A stretch of 59,363 nt of DNA from Deltaproteobacteria bacterium (lineage in GTDB: Bacteria > Desulfobacterota > Dissulfuribacteria > Dissulfuribacterales > UBA5754): assembly GCA_036574075.1 (NCBI GenBank), contig JAINCN010000034.1, positions 1 through 59,363 on the forward strand. The letters are read 5' to 3'. The position numbers and the translations under genes were made by a program. Below the pieces are notes generated by a model. The model saw nothing but the letters and a program-made list of their open reading frames with translations. It was not told the origin of the DNA and ran no database searches. Numbering within the stretch: position 1 is the stretch's first letter; every line of letters starts with the position of its first letter. Below are positions 17,751-29,004 of this stretch, one piece after another.

Positions 17751-18967
17751 AGATCGGCGCGCAGGATCCGCAGATAACGAAGCTTTCCGATCTTCAGGAC
17801 GACCGGGGAGGCTGGAAGGGAGAGAGTCTCTGATGTGACCTTGACGCCGTCCGCAGATATAGCGCCCTGGGAAATGAGCCGATGGACCTCTGAGGAACTC
17901 TTCGCCATACCGGCATCCTTCAGAAAGCGGGGAAGATAGATCTCCTCCTGGCCGACCGGGATTTGAACCTCGGGCACGTCCTGAGGGATCTCGTGGCGGC
18001 TGAACTGGGCAGAAAAATGCTCCTTTGCCTGCAGGGCGGATTTGGTTCCGTGATATCTGGCCACGATTTCACACGCAAGGTCGGCCTTGACATCCCGTGG
18101 GTGACGCCTGCCAGAAGAGACCTCTTCCCTGAGTTTCGTGATACTGTCCAGAGGAAGGTCACTCAAAAGTTCGTAATAACGAAACATGAGATCGTCTGAT
18201 ATGGACATGATCTTTCCGAACATGTCATCGGGAGGATCGGATATGCCCACATAGTTACCGAGGGACTTGCTCATCTTCTGGACGCCGTCAAGCCCTTCGA
18301 GGAGGGGCATGGTGATGACGACCTGGGGCTCCTGTCCATATTCCCGTTGGATATCACGCCCCACGAGGAGATTGAAGGTCTGGTCCGTACCACCGAGCTC
18401 GACGTCCGCCCGGAGTGCGACAGAATCATACCCCTGTATTAGAGGATAGATGAATTCATGGATGGCAATAGGCCTCTGGGAATGGAAACGCTTCTTGAAA
18501 TCGTCCCGTTCAAGGATCCGGGCAACCGTATATTTGGCGCAGAGGCGGATCATGTCGATGGATCGCATGTCCTTCATCCAGTGGCTGTTGAACACGATCT
18601 CGGTCCTTGATGGATCGAGGATGCGAAAGATCTGGTCCTTGTACGTCCGGGCGTTCTCGAGGACCTGTTCTTCCGTCAAGGGAGGGCGTGTATCTGACTT
18701 GCCGGTGGGATCTCCGATAAGCCCTGTAAAATCACCGATGAGGAACAAGACCTGATGGCCGAGGTCCTGGAAGTGCTTCATCTTCTGGATGAGGACGGTA
18801 TGACCAAGATGTAAGTCCGGGGCCGTGGGATCAAATCCAGCCTTTATGCGAAGCGGTCTTTCCTCCTTTATGGACCTTTCGAGCTTGGCGCGAAGTTCTT
18901 CCAGATCGACGATTTCGACAGCCCCACGTGTGATGATCTCCATTGCCTTTACGAGATCCTTTTCCAT
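17747..18967 (-). CDS. tyrS: Tyrosyl-tRNA synthetase
   Basis: 406 residues from the ATG at 18967 (GGGGG just upstream). Class I motifs: DLHLGHT (HIGH equivalent, about residue 54) and [21 protein letters not shown] and [14 protein letters not shown] are TyrS-typical. The C-terminus is an S4-like RNA-binding domain ([23 protein letters not shown]). It follows rny with a 41-bp gap. Confidence 0.96.
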   Translation of the reverse strand: MEKDLVKAMEIITRGAVEIVDLEELRAKLERSIKEERPLRIKAGFDPTAPDLHLGHTVLIQKMKHFQDLGHQVLFLIGDFTGLIGDPTGKSDTRPPLTEEQVLENARTYKDQIFRILDPSRTEIVFNSHWMKDMRSIDMIRLCAKYTVARILERDDFKKRFHSQRPIAIHEFIYPLIQGYDSVALRADVELGGTDQTFNLLVGRDIQREYGQEPQVVITMPLLEGLDGVQKMSKSLGNYVGISDPPDDMFGKIMSISDDLMFRYYELLSDLPLDSITKLREEVSSGRRHPRDVKADLACEIVARYHGTKSALQAKEHFSAQFSRHEIPQDVPEVQIPVGQEEIYLPRFLKDAGMAKSSSEVHRLISQGAISADGVKVTSETLSLPASPVVLKIGKLRYLRILRADL

Positions 18968-19008
18968 GCATTCCCCCTTCACGTTCATCTGAATCCCTCT
19001 ACAGTACC

Positions 19009-20568
19009 CTATTTCGCATAATCGACAGCCCTGACCTCCCGAATGACTGTTACTTTGATCTGTCCTGGATAGCTGAGCTCGCTTTCGATCTTCTTTACGG
19101 CGTCCCTGCAGATGATGGCCGCCTCCTCATCCGAGACCTTTTCGCTCTGGACGATGATCCGTACCTCCCGGCCGGCCTGAATGGCAAAGGATTTCTGGAC
19201 CCCTGGAAGGGATGTTGTAACCGCCTCCAGATCCGCCAGGCGCTTGACGTAGGACTCGAGAAGCTCCCTGCGCGCTCCGGGCCGCGCTCCGGACAGGGCA
19301 TCCGCCGCCTGCACGAGCACAGCAAGAATGCTTTCCGGCTTGATATCCTCATGATGGGCGGCTATCGCGTGCACTATATCGGGGTGTTCGCCAAATTTCT
19401 TTGCGATGTCCGCACCTATGAGGGCATGAGGACCTTCGACCTCGTGATCCACCGCCTTCCCGATGTCATGGAGGAGACCGGCGCGCTTCGCCTTTTTGAC
19501 GTTTATTTTCAATTCGGATGCCATGACCCCGCACAAAAAGGCGACCTCCAGGGAATGCTGCAGGATATTCTGTGCATAACTCGTGCGATAACGCAGCTTT
19601 CCCAAGGTCTTGATAAGTTCGGGATGCATCCCATGCACTCCCACGTCGAATGCAGCCCGCTCCCCCGCCTCCTTGATGGCGGCATCCACTTCCATCTCCG
19701 CCTTTTTCACCATTTCTTCTATGCGGGCAGGATGGATCCGCCCATCGGAGACAAGACGTTCAAGGGCGATGCGAGCCACTTCCCGCCGAACCGGATTGAA
19801 TCCAGACAGGATCACGGCCTCTGGTGTGTCATCAATGATCAGATCCATACCGGTAGCGGCTTCAAGCGCCCGAATGTTTCGTCCCTCCCGTCCTATGATG
19901 CGGCCCTTCATCTCGTCACTGGGCAAGGCCACGACGGATACAGTCTTCTCAGCAACGTATTCACCCGCATATCGGTTGATGGCAAGGGAAATGATCTCCT
20001 TGGCCTTTTTGTCGGCCTCTTCTTTCGTCTCAGCCTCTATCTTTTTGAGAAGCTTGCCCGCTTCGAAACGGACTTCCTGCTCCAAACTTTTGAGAAGGTA
20101 CGATTTGGCTTCTTCGGTCGTCATGCCCGCGATCCGCTCGAGGGTCGATTGCTGAAGAGAGATGATTCTGGAAAGTTCCTGCTCTCTTTCCTGGATTCTT
20201 TTCTCGAGCTGAGAAAGCTCGCGGGAGCGCTCGCGTATCTCGATCTCTTTTTGGTTAAAAAGTTCTTCCTTGCGCTCGATTTGTTCTTCCTTCTGGAGAA
20301 GCCTTTTCTCAAAGGCCTGAAGCTCCCCCTTTTGTTCCTTGATATCCCTTTCCGCCTCGCGCTTGAACCGATACACTTCCTCCTGGCCTTGAAGACGCGC
20401 CTCCTGACGAATCCGATTGGCCTCGGCCTCGGCCTCCCTGCGCATGGACTCGATCTCTTGGCGATGAAGACACACAAGATCGCGTGCCTTTCTTTGCAGG
20501 ACCCAATAGACGACGCCTCCGGACGCAAGCCCAGAGACAAGGATCATGATGATTGTGAAGATTTCCAT
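19009..20568 (-). CDS. rny: Ribonuclease Y
   Basis: 519 residues from the ATG at 20568, preceded by GGAGGAG. One N-terminal membrane helix, a long coiled coil (about residues 30-200, rich in Glu/Arg/Lys), a KH domain ([17 protein letters not shown]) and an HD domain ([19 protein letters not shown]). This is the normal RNase Y order; the enzyme is a membrane-attached endoribonuclease that starts mRNA decay. 41 bp separate it from tyrS. The opposite strand carries a long open frame that is only a shadow. Confidence 0.96.
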   Translation of the reverse strand: MEIFTIIMILVSGLASGGVVYWVLQRKARDLVCLHRQEIESMRREAEAEANRIRQEARLQGQEEVYRFKREAERDIKEQKGELQAFEKRLLQKEEQIERKEELFNQKEIEIRERSRELSQLEKRIQEREQELSRIISLQQSTLERIAGMTTEEAKSYLLKSLEQEVRFEAGKLLKKIEAETKEEADKKAKEIISLAINRYAGEYVAEKTVSVVALPSDEMKGRIIGREGRNIRALEAATGMDLIIDDTPEAVILSGFNPVRREVARIALERLVSDGRIHPARIEEMVKKAEMEVDAAIKEAGERAAFDVGVHGMHPELIKTLGKLRYRTSYAQNILQHSLEVAFLCGVMASELKINVKKAKRAGLLHDIGKAVDHEVEGPHALIGADIAKKFGEHPDIVHAIAAHHEDIKPESILAVLVQAADALSGARPGARRELLESYVKRLADLEAVTTSLPGVQKSFAIQAGREVRIIVQSEKVSDEEAAIICRDAVKKIESELSYPGQIKVTVIREVRAVDYAK

Positions 20569-20977
20569 GGAGCATCTCCTCCGCCCACAGGCATGCGGAC
20601 CGCGCTGTCTGAGCTTGGAGATGACGAGGCCGTTCAAAAAGACGATGTCAAGGATGACACCTTGCCATCATCCCTGAATCAGGGGATGAGATATTTCATA
20701 TGGAGGGCTGGATTCGCCGACTTTAAGCGCTTTCGACCTCGTTGTCGAATGATCGCCAAGAAACTATCCCGCAAAACCCGCCACGGGCGTTCCCATATCC
20801 ATTCAGGGTCCGTGCAAGATCACCTAAAAGCAGGCCTTTCATCTCGGGAGATTTCAGCCCCCCGAACGCATCACCCTGGTCAGCCTTCTGCCTTCTCGCC
20901 ACATATATTCTCATCCGGCCGTGCATCCCAGGCCTAAATACACACCTGCGCATCCAACCGCATGGGCATTGTTCAAA

Positions 20978-21157
20978 GGATCCCCCGCTGTGCCGTGTCG
21001 ATCCGCCTATTGAACCTGAGAATCTCAGGTGGGAGTCAAGTCTGAATCTCCGGGTCAGGGCAGTGATCCCCGTCCACTCGATTCAGATATATGACCCCCT
21101 TGTACGGGGTGTTGGCTCAATACACATCAATCGATCACAAACACCGCAGGGGAATTT
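20978..21157 (-). ncRNA. ssrS: 6S RNA
   Basis: About 180 nt on the minus strand between zapA and rny, the same zapA-then-ssrS order as in enterobacteria. The 5' end CCCCTGCGGTGT pairs with the 3' end ACACGGCACAGCGGGGG in a closing stem of about 12 pairs with one mismatch. Further in, ATTGAGCC pairs with GGTTCAAT, and CTGAATC pairs with GATTCAG in the apical arm. ACCTGAG-ATT-CTCAGGT forms the small hairpin often seen on the 3' side of the central bubble. A strong promoter lies directly upstream. 6S RNA binds sigma-70 RNA polymerase. The exact ends are estimates. Confidence 0.85.
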
Positions 21158-21163
21158 TTTTCT

Positions 21164-21191
21164 ATTATACCATGTTCGCGAAAGTCTTCAA
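21164..21191 (-). promoter_or_regulatory. Sigma-70 promoter of the 6S RNA
   Basis: On the minus strand TTGAAG (21191-21186), a 16-bp spacer, then a perfect TATAAT (21169-21164). Expected transcription start is about 7 bases downstream, at the beginning of the closing stem. A repeat copy ends 10 bp upstream of the -35 box. Confidence 0.8.
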
Positions 21192-21200
21192 AAGAAAACC

Positions 21201-21374
21201 CCGAATCCGTGAGCCAATGTTAGGGGTATTTGTTCCATGCGGAAAATGGCCCCCATCCGTGGGGGCAGATTTGCCGTTCGTGCCCCGTCCATGGTCGCCT
21301 CCGTCCATAAACACCCCCGGCCGAAGGTTTATTTGTAAAATCAAATGGTTGACTACAGATCTTCAGGATACAGG
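21201..21374 (+). repeat. 174-bp palindromic repeat element, copy 4 (subfamily A, eroded)
   Basis: Same 174-bp length as copies 1, 2 and 5. The left end CCGAATCCGTGAG is good; the right end (CTTCAGGATACAGG) is decayed. GGGGTATTTGTTCC, the GGGGGCAGATTTGCC half of hairpin A and the AAATCAAATGGTTGACT arm identify subfamily A. The left half of the long stem is largely lost. Confidence 0.8.
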
Positions 21375-21489
21375 ATAAAAAATTTCGTTTGGGGAAACAG
21401 GGGTGAGGACGTCACGATTTCGCAGGACAGTAAACGTGCAGTGCATAATTTGGATTCATGCAACCGACTCTAAAAAACGGTATGACACC

Positions 21490-21777
21490 CTATTTCCCTT
21501 CGTCATCTTTGATGACCGAATCGATGTATGCGATAAGGCCAGCGGTCACGGATGCATGTTTTTCCTCGATAAAATTCAGCTTCTGTCTTAGTTTCAAGAC
21601 TTCGTGGGCTATGTTCAGGATCATGAGGACCTGAATCCTGTGTGGCGGTAGGCCATGGCCCTGTTCCATAGCCTCACGAGCCTTTTCATGTACAAACTCT
21701 ATGACAGATTCTAGATCATCTTGGGAGTTCTCAGACCTAAGCTCGTATGTATTGCCGAAAAGATTCAGTGTTGCCAT
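21490..21777 (-). CDS. zapA: Cell division protein ZapA
   Basis: 95 residues. N-terminal beta-hairpin MATLNLFGNTYELRS, then a long helix ending in a coiled coil, with HRIQVLMILNIAHEVLKLRQKL at its core. ZapA cross-links FtsZ protofilaments at the division ring. It lies upstream of the 6S RNA in the same direction and 110 bp after the ZapB-like gene. Confidence 0.88.
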   Translation of the reverse strand: MATLNLFGNTYELRSENSQDDLESVIEFVHEKAREAMEQGHGLPPHRIQVLMILNIAHEVLKLRQKLNFIEEKHASVTAGLIAYIDSVIKDDEGK

Positions 21778-21887
21778 GCTTCACACGTACAATGCCCCCA
21801 AAAAGCACGATCTAGATTACCGCTAATAATTTTGAGACGGTTACAAGCTTCACAGCAAAAAGGCGATGTCTGAAATACGCGGTAAGA

Positions 21888-22169
21888 TCATTCTGCAGGA
21901 AAAAGCTGGGCCTTTTCTGCTTCCTCGCGTGGGAGGCCATAATTTTCAGGTTCGACCTCATTGATTTTCTCGATGAGAGAGGTCACTCGCTGTAATATGG
22001 ATTCACGTTCTGAACGGAATCGGTCAAGCTCGCCTTCGAGCAACGCGATACGATTTTTTTTATCCTCGTTCAAGCGAAGAAGTTCATTCCGGTCATCCCT
22101 GACCTTCTGAAAGGCCTCGATAAGTTTAAAAATACGTTCCTCGAGGTTCTGTAGTTCCTTATCTTCCAT
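21888..22169 (-). CDS. ZapB-like coiled-coil cell division protein
   Basis: 93 residues from the ATG at 22169 (MEDKELQNLEERIF), with AAGGAATAGG upstream. The frame stays open upstream only because it runs through repeat copy 5; those residues are not real protein. The product is almost wholly coiled coil with heptads of Leu/Ile and no catalytic motif, ending in a short acidic tail. Being next to zapA, it is probably the ZapB-like partner; sequence alone cannot prove this. Confidence 0.7.
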   Translation of the reverse strand: MEDKELQNLEERIFKLIEAFQKVRDDRNELLRLNEDKKNRIALLEGELDRFRSERESILQRVTSLIEKINEVEPENYGLPREEAEKAQLFPAE

Positions 22170-22198
22170 AGTACCTATTCCTTTCCTTATGTTGAGTA

Positions 22199-22372
22199 CC
22201 TGAATCCGTGAGCCTACGGCCGGGGTATTTGTTTCGTGCAGCAAATAGCCCCTGTCCATAGGGGCAGATTTGCCGTTCGAGCCCCATCCGTGGGCGCCTC
22301 CATCCACAAATACTCCGGCCGTAGGCTTATGCTGTGAAATCAAATGATTAACTGCATATCTCACGGATTCAA
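22199..22372 (+). repeat. 174-bp palindromic repeat element, copy 5 (subfamily A)
   Basis: Near-intact copy: left terminus CCTGAATCCGTGAG, right terminus CTCACGGATTCA. Long stem CCTACGGCCGGGG against CTCCGGCCGTAGG with one change. It lies between the stop of glmU (5 bp away) and the start of the ZapB-like gene, so leftward read-through transcripts would contain it as RNA. Confidence 0.88.
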
Positions 22373-22376
22373 AGGT

Positions 22377-23381
22377 TTATTCAGTAAACTCAATTTTGCC
22401 AGGTGTGCCGATTGAACAATTATGTAGGACGGTTCTCGCAGGTACTTCGCACCCATCGCCGACATGGACATTTTCGAGATGGACATATGGACCGATGCGG
22501 ACCCCCTCGCCGATAGTGGTTCCTTGGGCAAGAACGCTGTGGGCCCCTACCACTACATCACGTGAGAGCCTTACGGTCTTGTCAATATAACAAGTCCTTC
22601 TGAGTTGAAAAGTTACCCCCTGTTCCATCCAGTATTCCTGGATTCTTTCAAGCATTACCTCCTCGGCGAGGGAGAGATCCTTTCGAGAGTTGACCCCAAG
22701 CGCTTCCATTTCCTGAGCAACACAAAATGCGTTCACGCAGAGCCCCTGAATGCGCCCTATTTTTACGATGTCAGTGAGATAGTACTCTCTTTGGCTGTTT
22801 TGAGAATCTACTTTGTCGATTAGGCCAAAAAGGACTTGGGATTTTACTGCATAAACACCTGTATTTACTTCTTTTATCATCTGCACGATATCATCGGCAT
22901 CCTTTTCCTCGACAATGCCGACAAATCGACCTTCACCTGGTGGTTCTCGAAGGATCCTCCCATATCCTCGGGGATCAGAAACAAGGACACTGAGGACGGA
23001 AATATCTCCCCCAGTTCTGAGATGCAGACCCAGGAACTTTTCTATGGTGGACGACCTAATAAGGGGTGTATCACCACAAATGATGAGCACATGGCCCTGG
23101 TGACCTGAAAGGGCATCACGTGCACAACCAACGGCGTGGGCCGTACCCATCTGCTCTTCTTGGTGAGCAGTGAGGGTGCCGAATTTCCTACATAGCTCAC
23201 ATACAGAATCTTTACCAAATCCGGTTACGACGACGATAGGAGAAAGCTCTAAGGACCTGAGATTTTCCAGAACGTAGGCGAGAATGGGGATACCCAAAAT
23301 CTCGTGCATCACTTTTGGTATAGCAGACTTCATCCGGGTGCCTTTACCTGCGGCCAAAACAATCGCAGCAATATTTTTCAA
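22377..23381 (-). CDS. glmU: UDP-GlcNAc pyrophosphorylase (GlmU N-terminal domain) with shortened beta-helix
   Basis: 334 residues against about 450 for bifunctional GlmU. The uridyltransferase domain is complete: AAIVLAAGKGTRMKS, HQEEQMGTAHAV, ICGDTPLI, EVNTGVYAV and the YYLTDIV helix. After a linker only four or five left-handed beta-helix coils follow (VRLSRDVVVGAHSVLAQGTTIGEG...), ending at the stop beside repeat copy 5. The acetyltransferase active site normally lies beyond this point, so GlcN-1-P acetylation must be done elsewhere. The stop is clean and no frameshifted continuation is visible. Confidence 0.85.
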   Translation of the reverse strand: MKNIAAIVLAAGKGTRMKSAIPKVMHEILGIPILAYVLENLRSLELSPIVVVTGFGKDSVCELCRKFGTLTAHQEEQMGTAHAVGCARDALSGHQGHVLIICGDTPLIRSSTIEKFLGLHLRTGGDISVLSVLVSDPRGYGRILREPPGEGRFVGIVEEKDADDIVQMIKEVNTGVYAVKSQVLFGLIDKVDSQNSQREYYLTDIVKIGRIQGLCVNAFCVAQEMEALGVNSRKDLSLAEEVMLERIQEYWMEQGVTFQLRRTCYIDKTVRLSRDVVVGAHSVLAQGTTIGEGVRIGPYVHLENVHVGDGCEVPARTVLHNCSIGTPGKIEFTE

Positions 23382-23393
23382 GAAACCACCTCA

Positions 23394-23424
23394 TAAAAAA
23401 AGGCAAGCATGCGCTTGCCTTTGA
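23394..23424 (-). terminator. Rho-independent terminator of the F1 ATP synthase operon
   Basis: AGGCAAGC/GCTTGCCT stem (23401-23420) with a 4-nt loop and, on the minus strand, a run of seven T. It lies 24 bp after atpC and just before glmU. Confidence 0.85.
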
Positions 23425-23447
23425 ATTCGTACTGATAACAATCAGCG

Positions 23448-23867
23448 CTAATGCACTGATTGTCCAGCGACACGTAACCTCGTCAATGCACGCGCAAGCG
23501 CTGCCTGGGCACGAGCCAAATCGATCTTCTCGCGCGAGGTTTGCGCCTCCTGAATCCTGCGCTCAGCGCGTTCCTTGGCCCTTAATGCCCTCTCTACGTC
23601 TATCTCCGTCGAGACCTCTGCGGATTCTGAAAGGACTGACATACGATTATTGGATATCTCGCAAAAACCCCCGTTCACAGCAAGCCTCACAGTCGTACCG
23701 TCCTTCGTGTATCGAAGCTCTCCGATCTTGAGCGAAGAGAGTAAGGCTGTGTGGTTAGCCATGACACCGAATGTCCCGTCACTACCAGGGACTGTCACCA
23801 AATCCACCTGGTCACTCACGACCAGTTTCATGGGAGTTACAATATCCAGCTGGATCTTGTTGGCCAT
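23448..23867 (-). CDS. atpC: ATP synthase epsilon subunit
   Basis: 139 residues. N-terminal beta sandwich (IQLDIVTPMKLVVSDQVDLV, PGSDGTFGVMANHTALLSSL) and C-terminal helical hairpin with the ALARALTRLRVA end. It regulates F1 and couples it to the c-ring. Last gene of the F1 operon, followed by a terminator. Confidence 0.95.
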   Translation of the reverse strand: MANKIQLDIVTPMKLVVSDQVDLVTVPGSDGTFGVMANHTALLSSLKIGELRYTKDGTTVRLAVNGGFCEISNNRMSVLSESAEVSTEIDVERALRAKERAERRIQEAQTSREKIDLARAQAALARALTRLRVAGQSVH

Positions 23868-23920
23868 TTTCTTTCCTCAGTATTTTTTCTTGTGTTTTTG
23901 AGACACAAGACCATCGTTTC

Positions 23921-25342
<1,422 letters not shown>

Positions 25343-25351
25343 CTATTCTTA

Positions 25352-26227
25352 TCAACCCTTTAGGGCTTCAGCACCACCTACAATATCCATCAGCTCCTTT
25401 GTAATCGCTGCCTGGCGGGCTTTATTATAAGTCATGGTCAAACTGACGATCATATCCTTGCACGCACGCGATGCTTTATCCATGGCGGTCATGCGCGCAG
25501 CCTGCTCACTGGCTGCGGTTTCGAGCATGCCATGCATGATCTGGACGTTAACGTACATGGGCATAAGCTGATTTAGTATCTGCTCAGGATCTGGTTCATA
25601 GGTATAAACCGGCTTTTGCGCATGCTCGCTTGTCTCTTCCAAGCCCTCAGAGGATATAGGTAAAAGTTTTTTTAATGTTGGCCTTTGTGTGATGACATTT
25701 ATAAATCTCCCATAAAGGAGCTGAACTTCATCCACTACTCCATCGACAAAATAGCGAATAATCTCCTGACCAACCTGCCGCGCATTGAACATCTGGACAG
25801 TTCCCATAATGCCAACGCTCTGAGTCAATATTTCATACCGGCTTTTACGGAAATAGTTTGCACCTTTCCTTCCGATGCATGCAAATTTTACAGATCGTCC
25901 CTGTTCTGTCTGTGCCTTTGCGTACTTTTCAGCTGTTGCTATGAGATTCGTGTTAAAGGAACCGCATAGCCCCCTATCTGATGTTACAAGCAGGATAAGA
26001 ATATTTCGCACAGGGCGCACTGCCATGAGTGGAAAGGCGGACGGATTTGCTGTCCTGGAGAGATCGCCCATAACAGAAGCAAACTTCTCTGCATATGGAC
26101 GAAATGACTCCATTCTCACCTGCGCACCACGCAACTTCGCAGCAGCGACCATGTTCATGGCCTTTGTTATCTGCTGAGTTTTCTTTATCGAAGATATCTT
26201 GTTTTTTATATCGCGGTATCCAGGCAT
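25352..26227 (-). CDS. atpG: ATP synthase gamma subunit
   Basis: 291 residues. N-terminal helix RDIKNKISSIKKTQQITKAM and C-terminal helix DKASRACKDMIVSLTMTYNKARQAAITKEL form the rotor coiled coil; VTSDRGLCGSFN is the conserved Rossmann-like signature. Placed between atpA and atpD as usual. Confidence 0.97.
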   Translation of the reverse strand: MPGYRDIKNKISSIKKTQQITKAMNMVAAAKLRGAQVRMESFRPYAEKFASVMGDLSRTANPSAFPLMAVRPVRNILILLVTSDRGLCGSFNTNLIATAEKYAKAQTEQGRSVKFACIGRKGANYFRKSRYEILTQSVGIMGTVQMFNARQVGQEIIRYFVDGVVDEVQLLYGRFINVITQRPTLKKLLPISSEGLEETSEHAQKPVYTYEPDPEQILNQLMPMYVNVQIMHGMLETAASEQAARMTAMDKASRACKDMIVSLTMTYNKARQAAITKELMDIVGGAEALKG

Positions 26228-26243
26228 CGATCGCGTCCTTTAA

Positions 26244-27767
26244 TTAGATGTTGCGTGTCGATTTGAACTCTTTTACGCACTCCTGAATGGCCGTTCTCAT
26301 TAGCTTGTCAAGATCATCACTAATCTCTTTCTTTTCATTGAGTTCACTGAAAATTTGGGGATATTTCTTTTCAATGTATGAATAAAGCTCCTGCTCGAAG
26401 GCACCAAGACTGCTTACGGGAAGTTCATCAAGAAGCCCGCGTGTCCCTGCAAAGAGGATTGTCACCTGTTTGTGCATGGGAAGAGGTTGATACTGAGGCT
26501 GTTTGAGGATCTCAACCAGACGTTCACCTCGGTGGAGCTGCTGTTGAGTCGCCTTGTCGAGATCGCTTCCGAACTGGGCAAAGGCGGCCAGCTCTCTATA
26601 CTGGGCCAAGTCCAGCCTGAGGGTACCAGCAACCTGCTTCATGGCCTTCACTTGAGCCGCACCTCCGACCCGGGAGACCGACAGACCGACGTTGATGGCG
26701 GGCCGATAGCCTGCGAAAAAGAGGCGCGGGTCCAGATATATCTGACCGTCCGTTATGGAGATGACGTTTGTGGGGATGAAGGCCGAAACGTCACCTTGCT
26801 GGGTCTCTATGATGGGAAGGGCGGTGAGGCTTCCAGCGCCAAGTTCATCGTTCAACTTTGCCGCCCTCTCGAGGAGTCGAGAGTGGTTGTAGAAAATGTC
26901 ACCTGGATATGCCTCTCGTCCAGGAGGCCGTCTGAGGAGGAGGGACAACTCGCGGTAAGAGACGGCCTGTTTGGACAAATCATCATAGATGATCAGAGCG
27001 TGCTTTCCATTATCCCGGAAATACTCTCCCATCGCACACCCGGCATACGCCGAAATGTACTGAAGTGATGCCGGCTCACTCGCACACGACGAAACAATGG
27101 TCGTGTATTCAAGGGCTCCGTATTTCCGAAGGGCCTCGACGACAAGGGCAACCGTGGATTGCTTTTGTCCTGTAGCGACATATATGCAATAGACATCCGT
27201 CTCTTTCTGTGCGAGGATGGCATCCACTGCGATAGCCGTTTTCCCGATCTGACGGTCACCAATTATGAGTTCCCGCTGCCCCCTCCCAACCGGAGTCATG
27301 GCATCGATGGCCTTGAGCCCGGTATAGCATGGTTCGTGAACAGGTTTTCGAGCAATGACGCCGGGCGCCACCATCTCAATACGCCGGAACTCCGTTGCAT
27401 TGATGGGTCCCTTGCCGTCGATGGGATTCCCGAGGGCATCGACAACACGGCCAAGCAGGGCCTCCCCGACAGGGACCTGCGCGATACGGCCGGTCCTTTT
27501 CACAAGGTCACCCTCTTTGATCTTTTCAGTGCTCCCCATAACCGCCACACCCACGTTGTCCTGCTCCAGGTTAAGGGCGATTCCCATGACGCCCCCCGGA
27601 AACTCGACCAGCTCCATGGCCATGCAGTTACGGATACCATAGACACGGGCGACGTTGTCTCCAACAGACAGGACCGTACCCGTCTCGGCCAAGTCTATCT
27701 GTTTTTCATAGCCCTGAATCTGCTTTTTTATGATATCACTGATTTCCGCTGCGCTGATCTGTGCCAT
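26244..27767 (-). CDS. atpA: ATP synthase alpha subunit
   Basis: 507 residues with the P-loop [29 protein letters not shown] and [27 protein letters not shown]-terminal [22 protein letters not shown] is typical. Non-catalytic nucleotide-binding subunit of F1. ATG overlaps the atpH stop by 1 base. Confidence 0.98.
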   Translation of the reverse strand: MAQISAAEISDIIKKQIQGYEKQIDLAETGTVLSVGDNVARVYGIRNCMAMELVEFPGGVMGIALNLEQDNVGVAVMGSTEKIKEGDLVKRTGRIAQVPVGEALLGRVVDALGNPIDGKGPINATEFRRIEMVAPGVIARKPVHEPCYTGLKAIDAMTPVGRGQRELIIGDRQIGKTAIAVDAILAQKETDVYCIYVATGQKQSTVALVVEALRKYGALEYTTIVSSCASEPASLQYISAYAGCAMGEYFRDNGKHALIIYDDLSKQAVSYRELSLLLRRPPGREAYPGDIFYNHSRLLERAAKLNDELGAGSLTALPIIETQQGDVSAFIPTNVISITDGQIYLDPRLFFAGYRPAINVGLSVSRVGGAAQVKAMKQVAGTLRLDLAQYRELAAFAQFGSDLDKATQQQLHRGERLVEILKQPQYQPLPMHKQVTILFAGTRGLLDELPVSSLGAFEQELYSYIEKKYPQIFSELNEKKEISDDLDKLMRTAIQECVKEFKSTRNI

Positions 27768-28318
27768 TATCGTGCCTCACCTCTCTCTATGGATTGTTTA
27801 AGGGCCTGTAACTGACTTCGTATGCTTCCGTCCCACACGGTATCACCAATGCGCACGATGATTCCTCCTATGATCTCGGGGTCTTCCTGCACCTGCACAA
27901 CGACCTGCTTGCCAGCGACTTTCGCAAGAAGCTCCCTGACCTTTTCCGACAGATCATCCGGGAGGGGGACGGCCGTTTTGACTATCGCCTTTACCACCCC
28001 TTTCTCATCGTCAACAAACTCCTGAAATGCGTCGATTATCTGGCGGAAGTAATGTACGCGCCTTCGTTCGATGAGGAGACCCAGAAATGTCTCCAGCGCC
28101 CCTGACATCTCAAATGCCTTGGCAATCTCTTCCGTCACCGCCTTTTTGATATCGGGAGGATAAATGGGATTGGAGAGGGCCTGCTCTATATCTGGATTCT
28201 CACGAAAAAAGGCATCCAGAGCAACCACTTTCTCACGTATTGCATCCAGCTCCCCAAGTTCCTTGCCCAAATTGAATAGGGCTCGTGCATATCTTCGTGC
28301 AAGTACTATGCTTGTCAA
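27767..28318 (-). CDS. atpH: ATP synthase delta subunit
   Basis: 183 residues. N-terminal helical bundle [19 protein letters not shown]-terminal [25 protein letters not shown] is the conserved delta signature. It joins the peripheral stalk to F1. Overlaps atpF by 4 bp and atpA by 1 bp. Confidence 0.96.
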   Translation of the reverse strand: MTSIVLARRYARALFNLGKELGELDAIREKVVALDAFFRENPDIEQALSNPIYPPDIKKAVTEEIAKAFEMSGALETFLGLLIERRRVHYFRQIIDAFQEFVDDEKGVVKAIVKTAVPLPDDLSEKVRELLAKVAGKQVVVQVQEDPEIIGGIIVRIGDTVWDGSIRSQLQALKQSIERGEAR

Positions 28319-29004
28319 TGCTTGGTCACCACCCTTTCGAGATATTCGCCAATCAGACGATGCTGATCCTCAATGGTGATATTCTTCCTAATCAGTTCTT
28401 CAGCCATGCGCGAGGCCATCTCGGCTACCTCGAACTGGAGCTGGGCCCGGGCTTTTGCTAGCTCCTGGGCGACATAAAGCTCCGCCTGGGCCTTGACGCG
28501 CTCGGCTGCTTCTTTTGCCTGCGCTATGATCTTTTCCTTTTCCGCCTGCCCTTGCTCGACGAAGGTGGCCAGTATGCGCTGCGCCTCTGCCTCCAGGCCT
28601 GAAAGCCTCTTTTCGTACTCAGCGTATTTGCGTTCCGCGTCCCTCTTTTTCGCCTCAAGTTCCTCGAATGAGGCCCGAATGGACTCGGTCCTTCCGCGCA
28701 GGGCCTCGGAGATGGGCTTTCGGAGATATTTCACAAGGACAACCACGAGGATACTAAAATTGAGGCAGTGCCAGATGAAATTCATCACCTGACTTTTGGT
28801 GACGCCATGATGGGCGCCGTGTTCTTCCATGTCGCCCGCATGTTCGCCATGGGCTTCTTGTGCGGTGGCTGCCGCAGGGCTTTCGCTGGCAGGAGCATGC
28901 TCAGAAGCCATCACCAACCCCACACCTACGACACAAAGACTAAAAAAAAGACACACCATCCATCCGGCATGCCAGCTAATCATGGATCTCTTGTTCGAGC
29001 GCAT
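28315..29004 (-). CDS. atpF: ATP synthase subunit b with His-rich N-terminal extension
   Basis: 229 residues, longer than the usual ~160. It begins with a signal-peptide-like segment (MVCLFFSLCVVGVGLVMA), then a 35-residue Glu/His-rich stretch (EAHGEHAGDMEEHGAHHG) that would lie in the periplasm, then the normal b-subunit membrane helix and FIWHCLNFSILVVVLVKYLRKP motif, and a long coiled coil. Peripheral stalk with b'. The extension is common in deltaproteobacterial b subunits by my recollection. Overlaps b' by 1 bp and atpH by 4 bp. Confidence 0.93.
   Translation of the reverse strand: MRSNKRSMISWHAGWMVCLFFSLCVVGVGLVMASEHAPASESPAAATAQEAHGEHAGDMEEHGAHHGVTKSQVMNFIWHCLNFSILVVVLVKYLRKPISEALRGRTESIRASFEELEAKKRDAERKYAEYEKRLSGLEAEAQRILATFVEQGQAEKEKIIAQAKEAAERVKAQAELYVAQELAKARAQLQFEVAEMASRMAEELIRKNITIEDQHRLIGEYLERVVTKH

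Noticed and set aside
20670-20700. Extra terminus-like sequence CCTGAATCAGGGGATGAGATAT
   Set aside because: It resembles one end of the 174-bp family but has no partner or interior. It may be chance or a solo remnant.
18943-20937. Long rightward open frame of about 660 codons opposite rny
   Set aside because: Its translation is Phe/Leu-rich with no domain, and the minus strand encodes a full RNase Y with a good ribosome site. It is a shadow of the coiled-coil codons.
22170-22364. N-terminal extension of the ZapB-like protein
   Set aside because: The frame runs through repeat copy 5. Only the part from 22169 looks like the protein family and has its own ribosome site.
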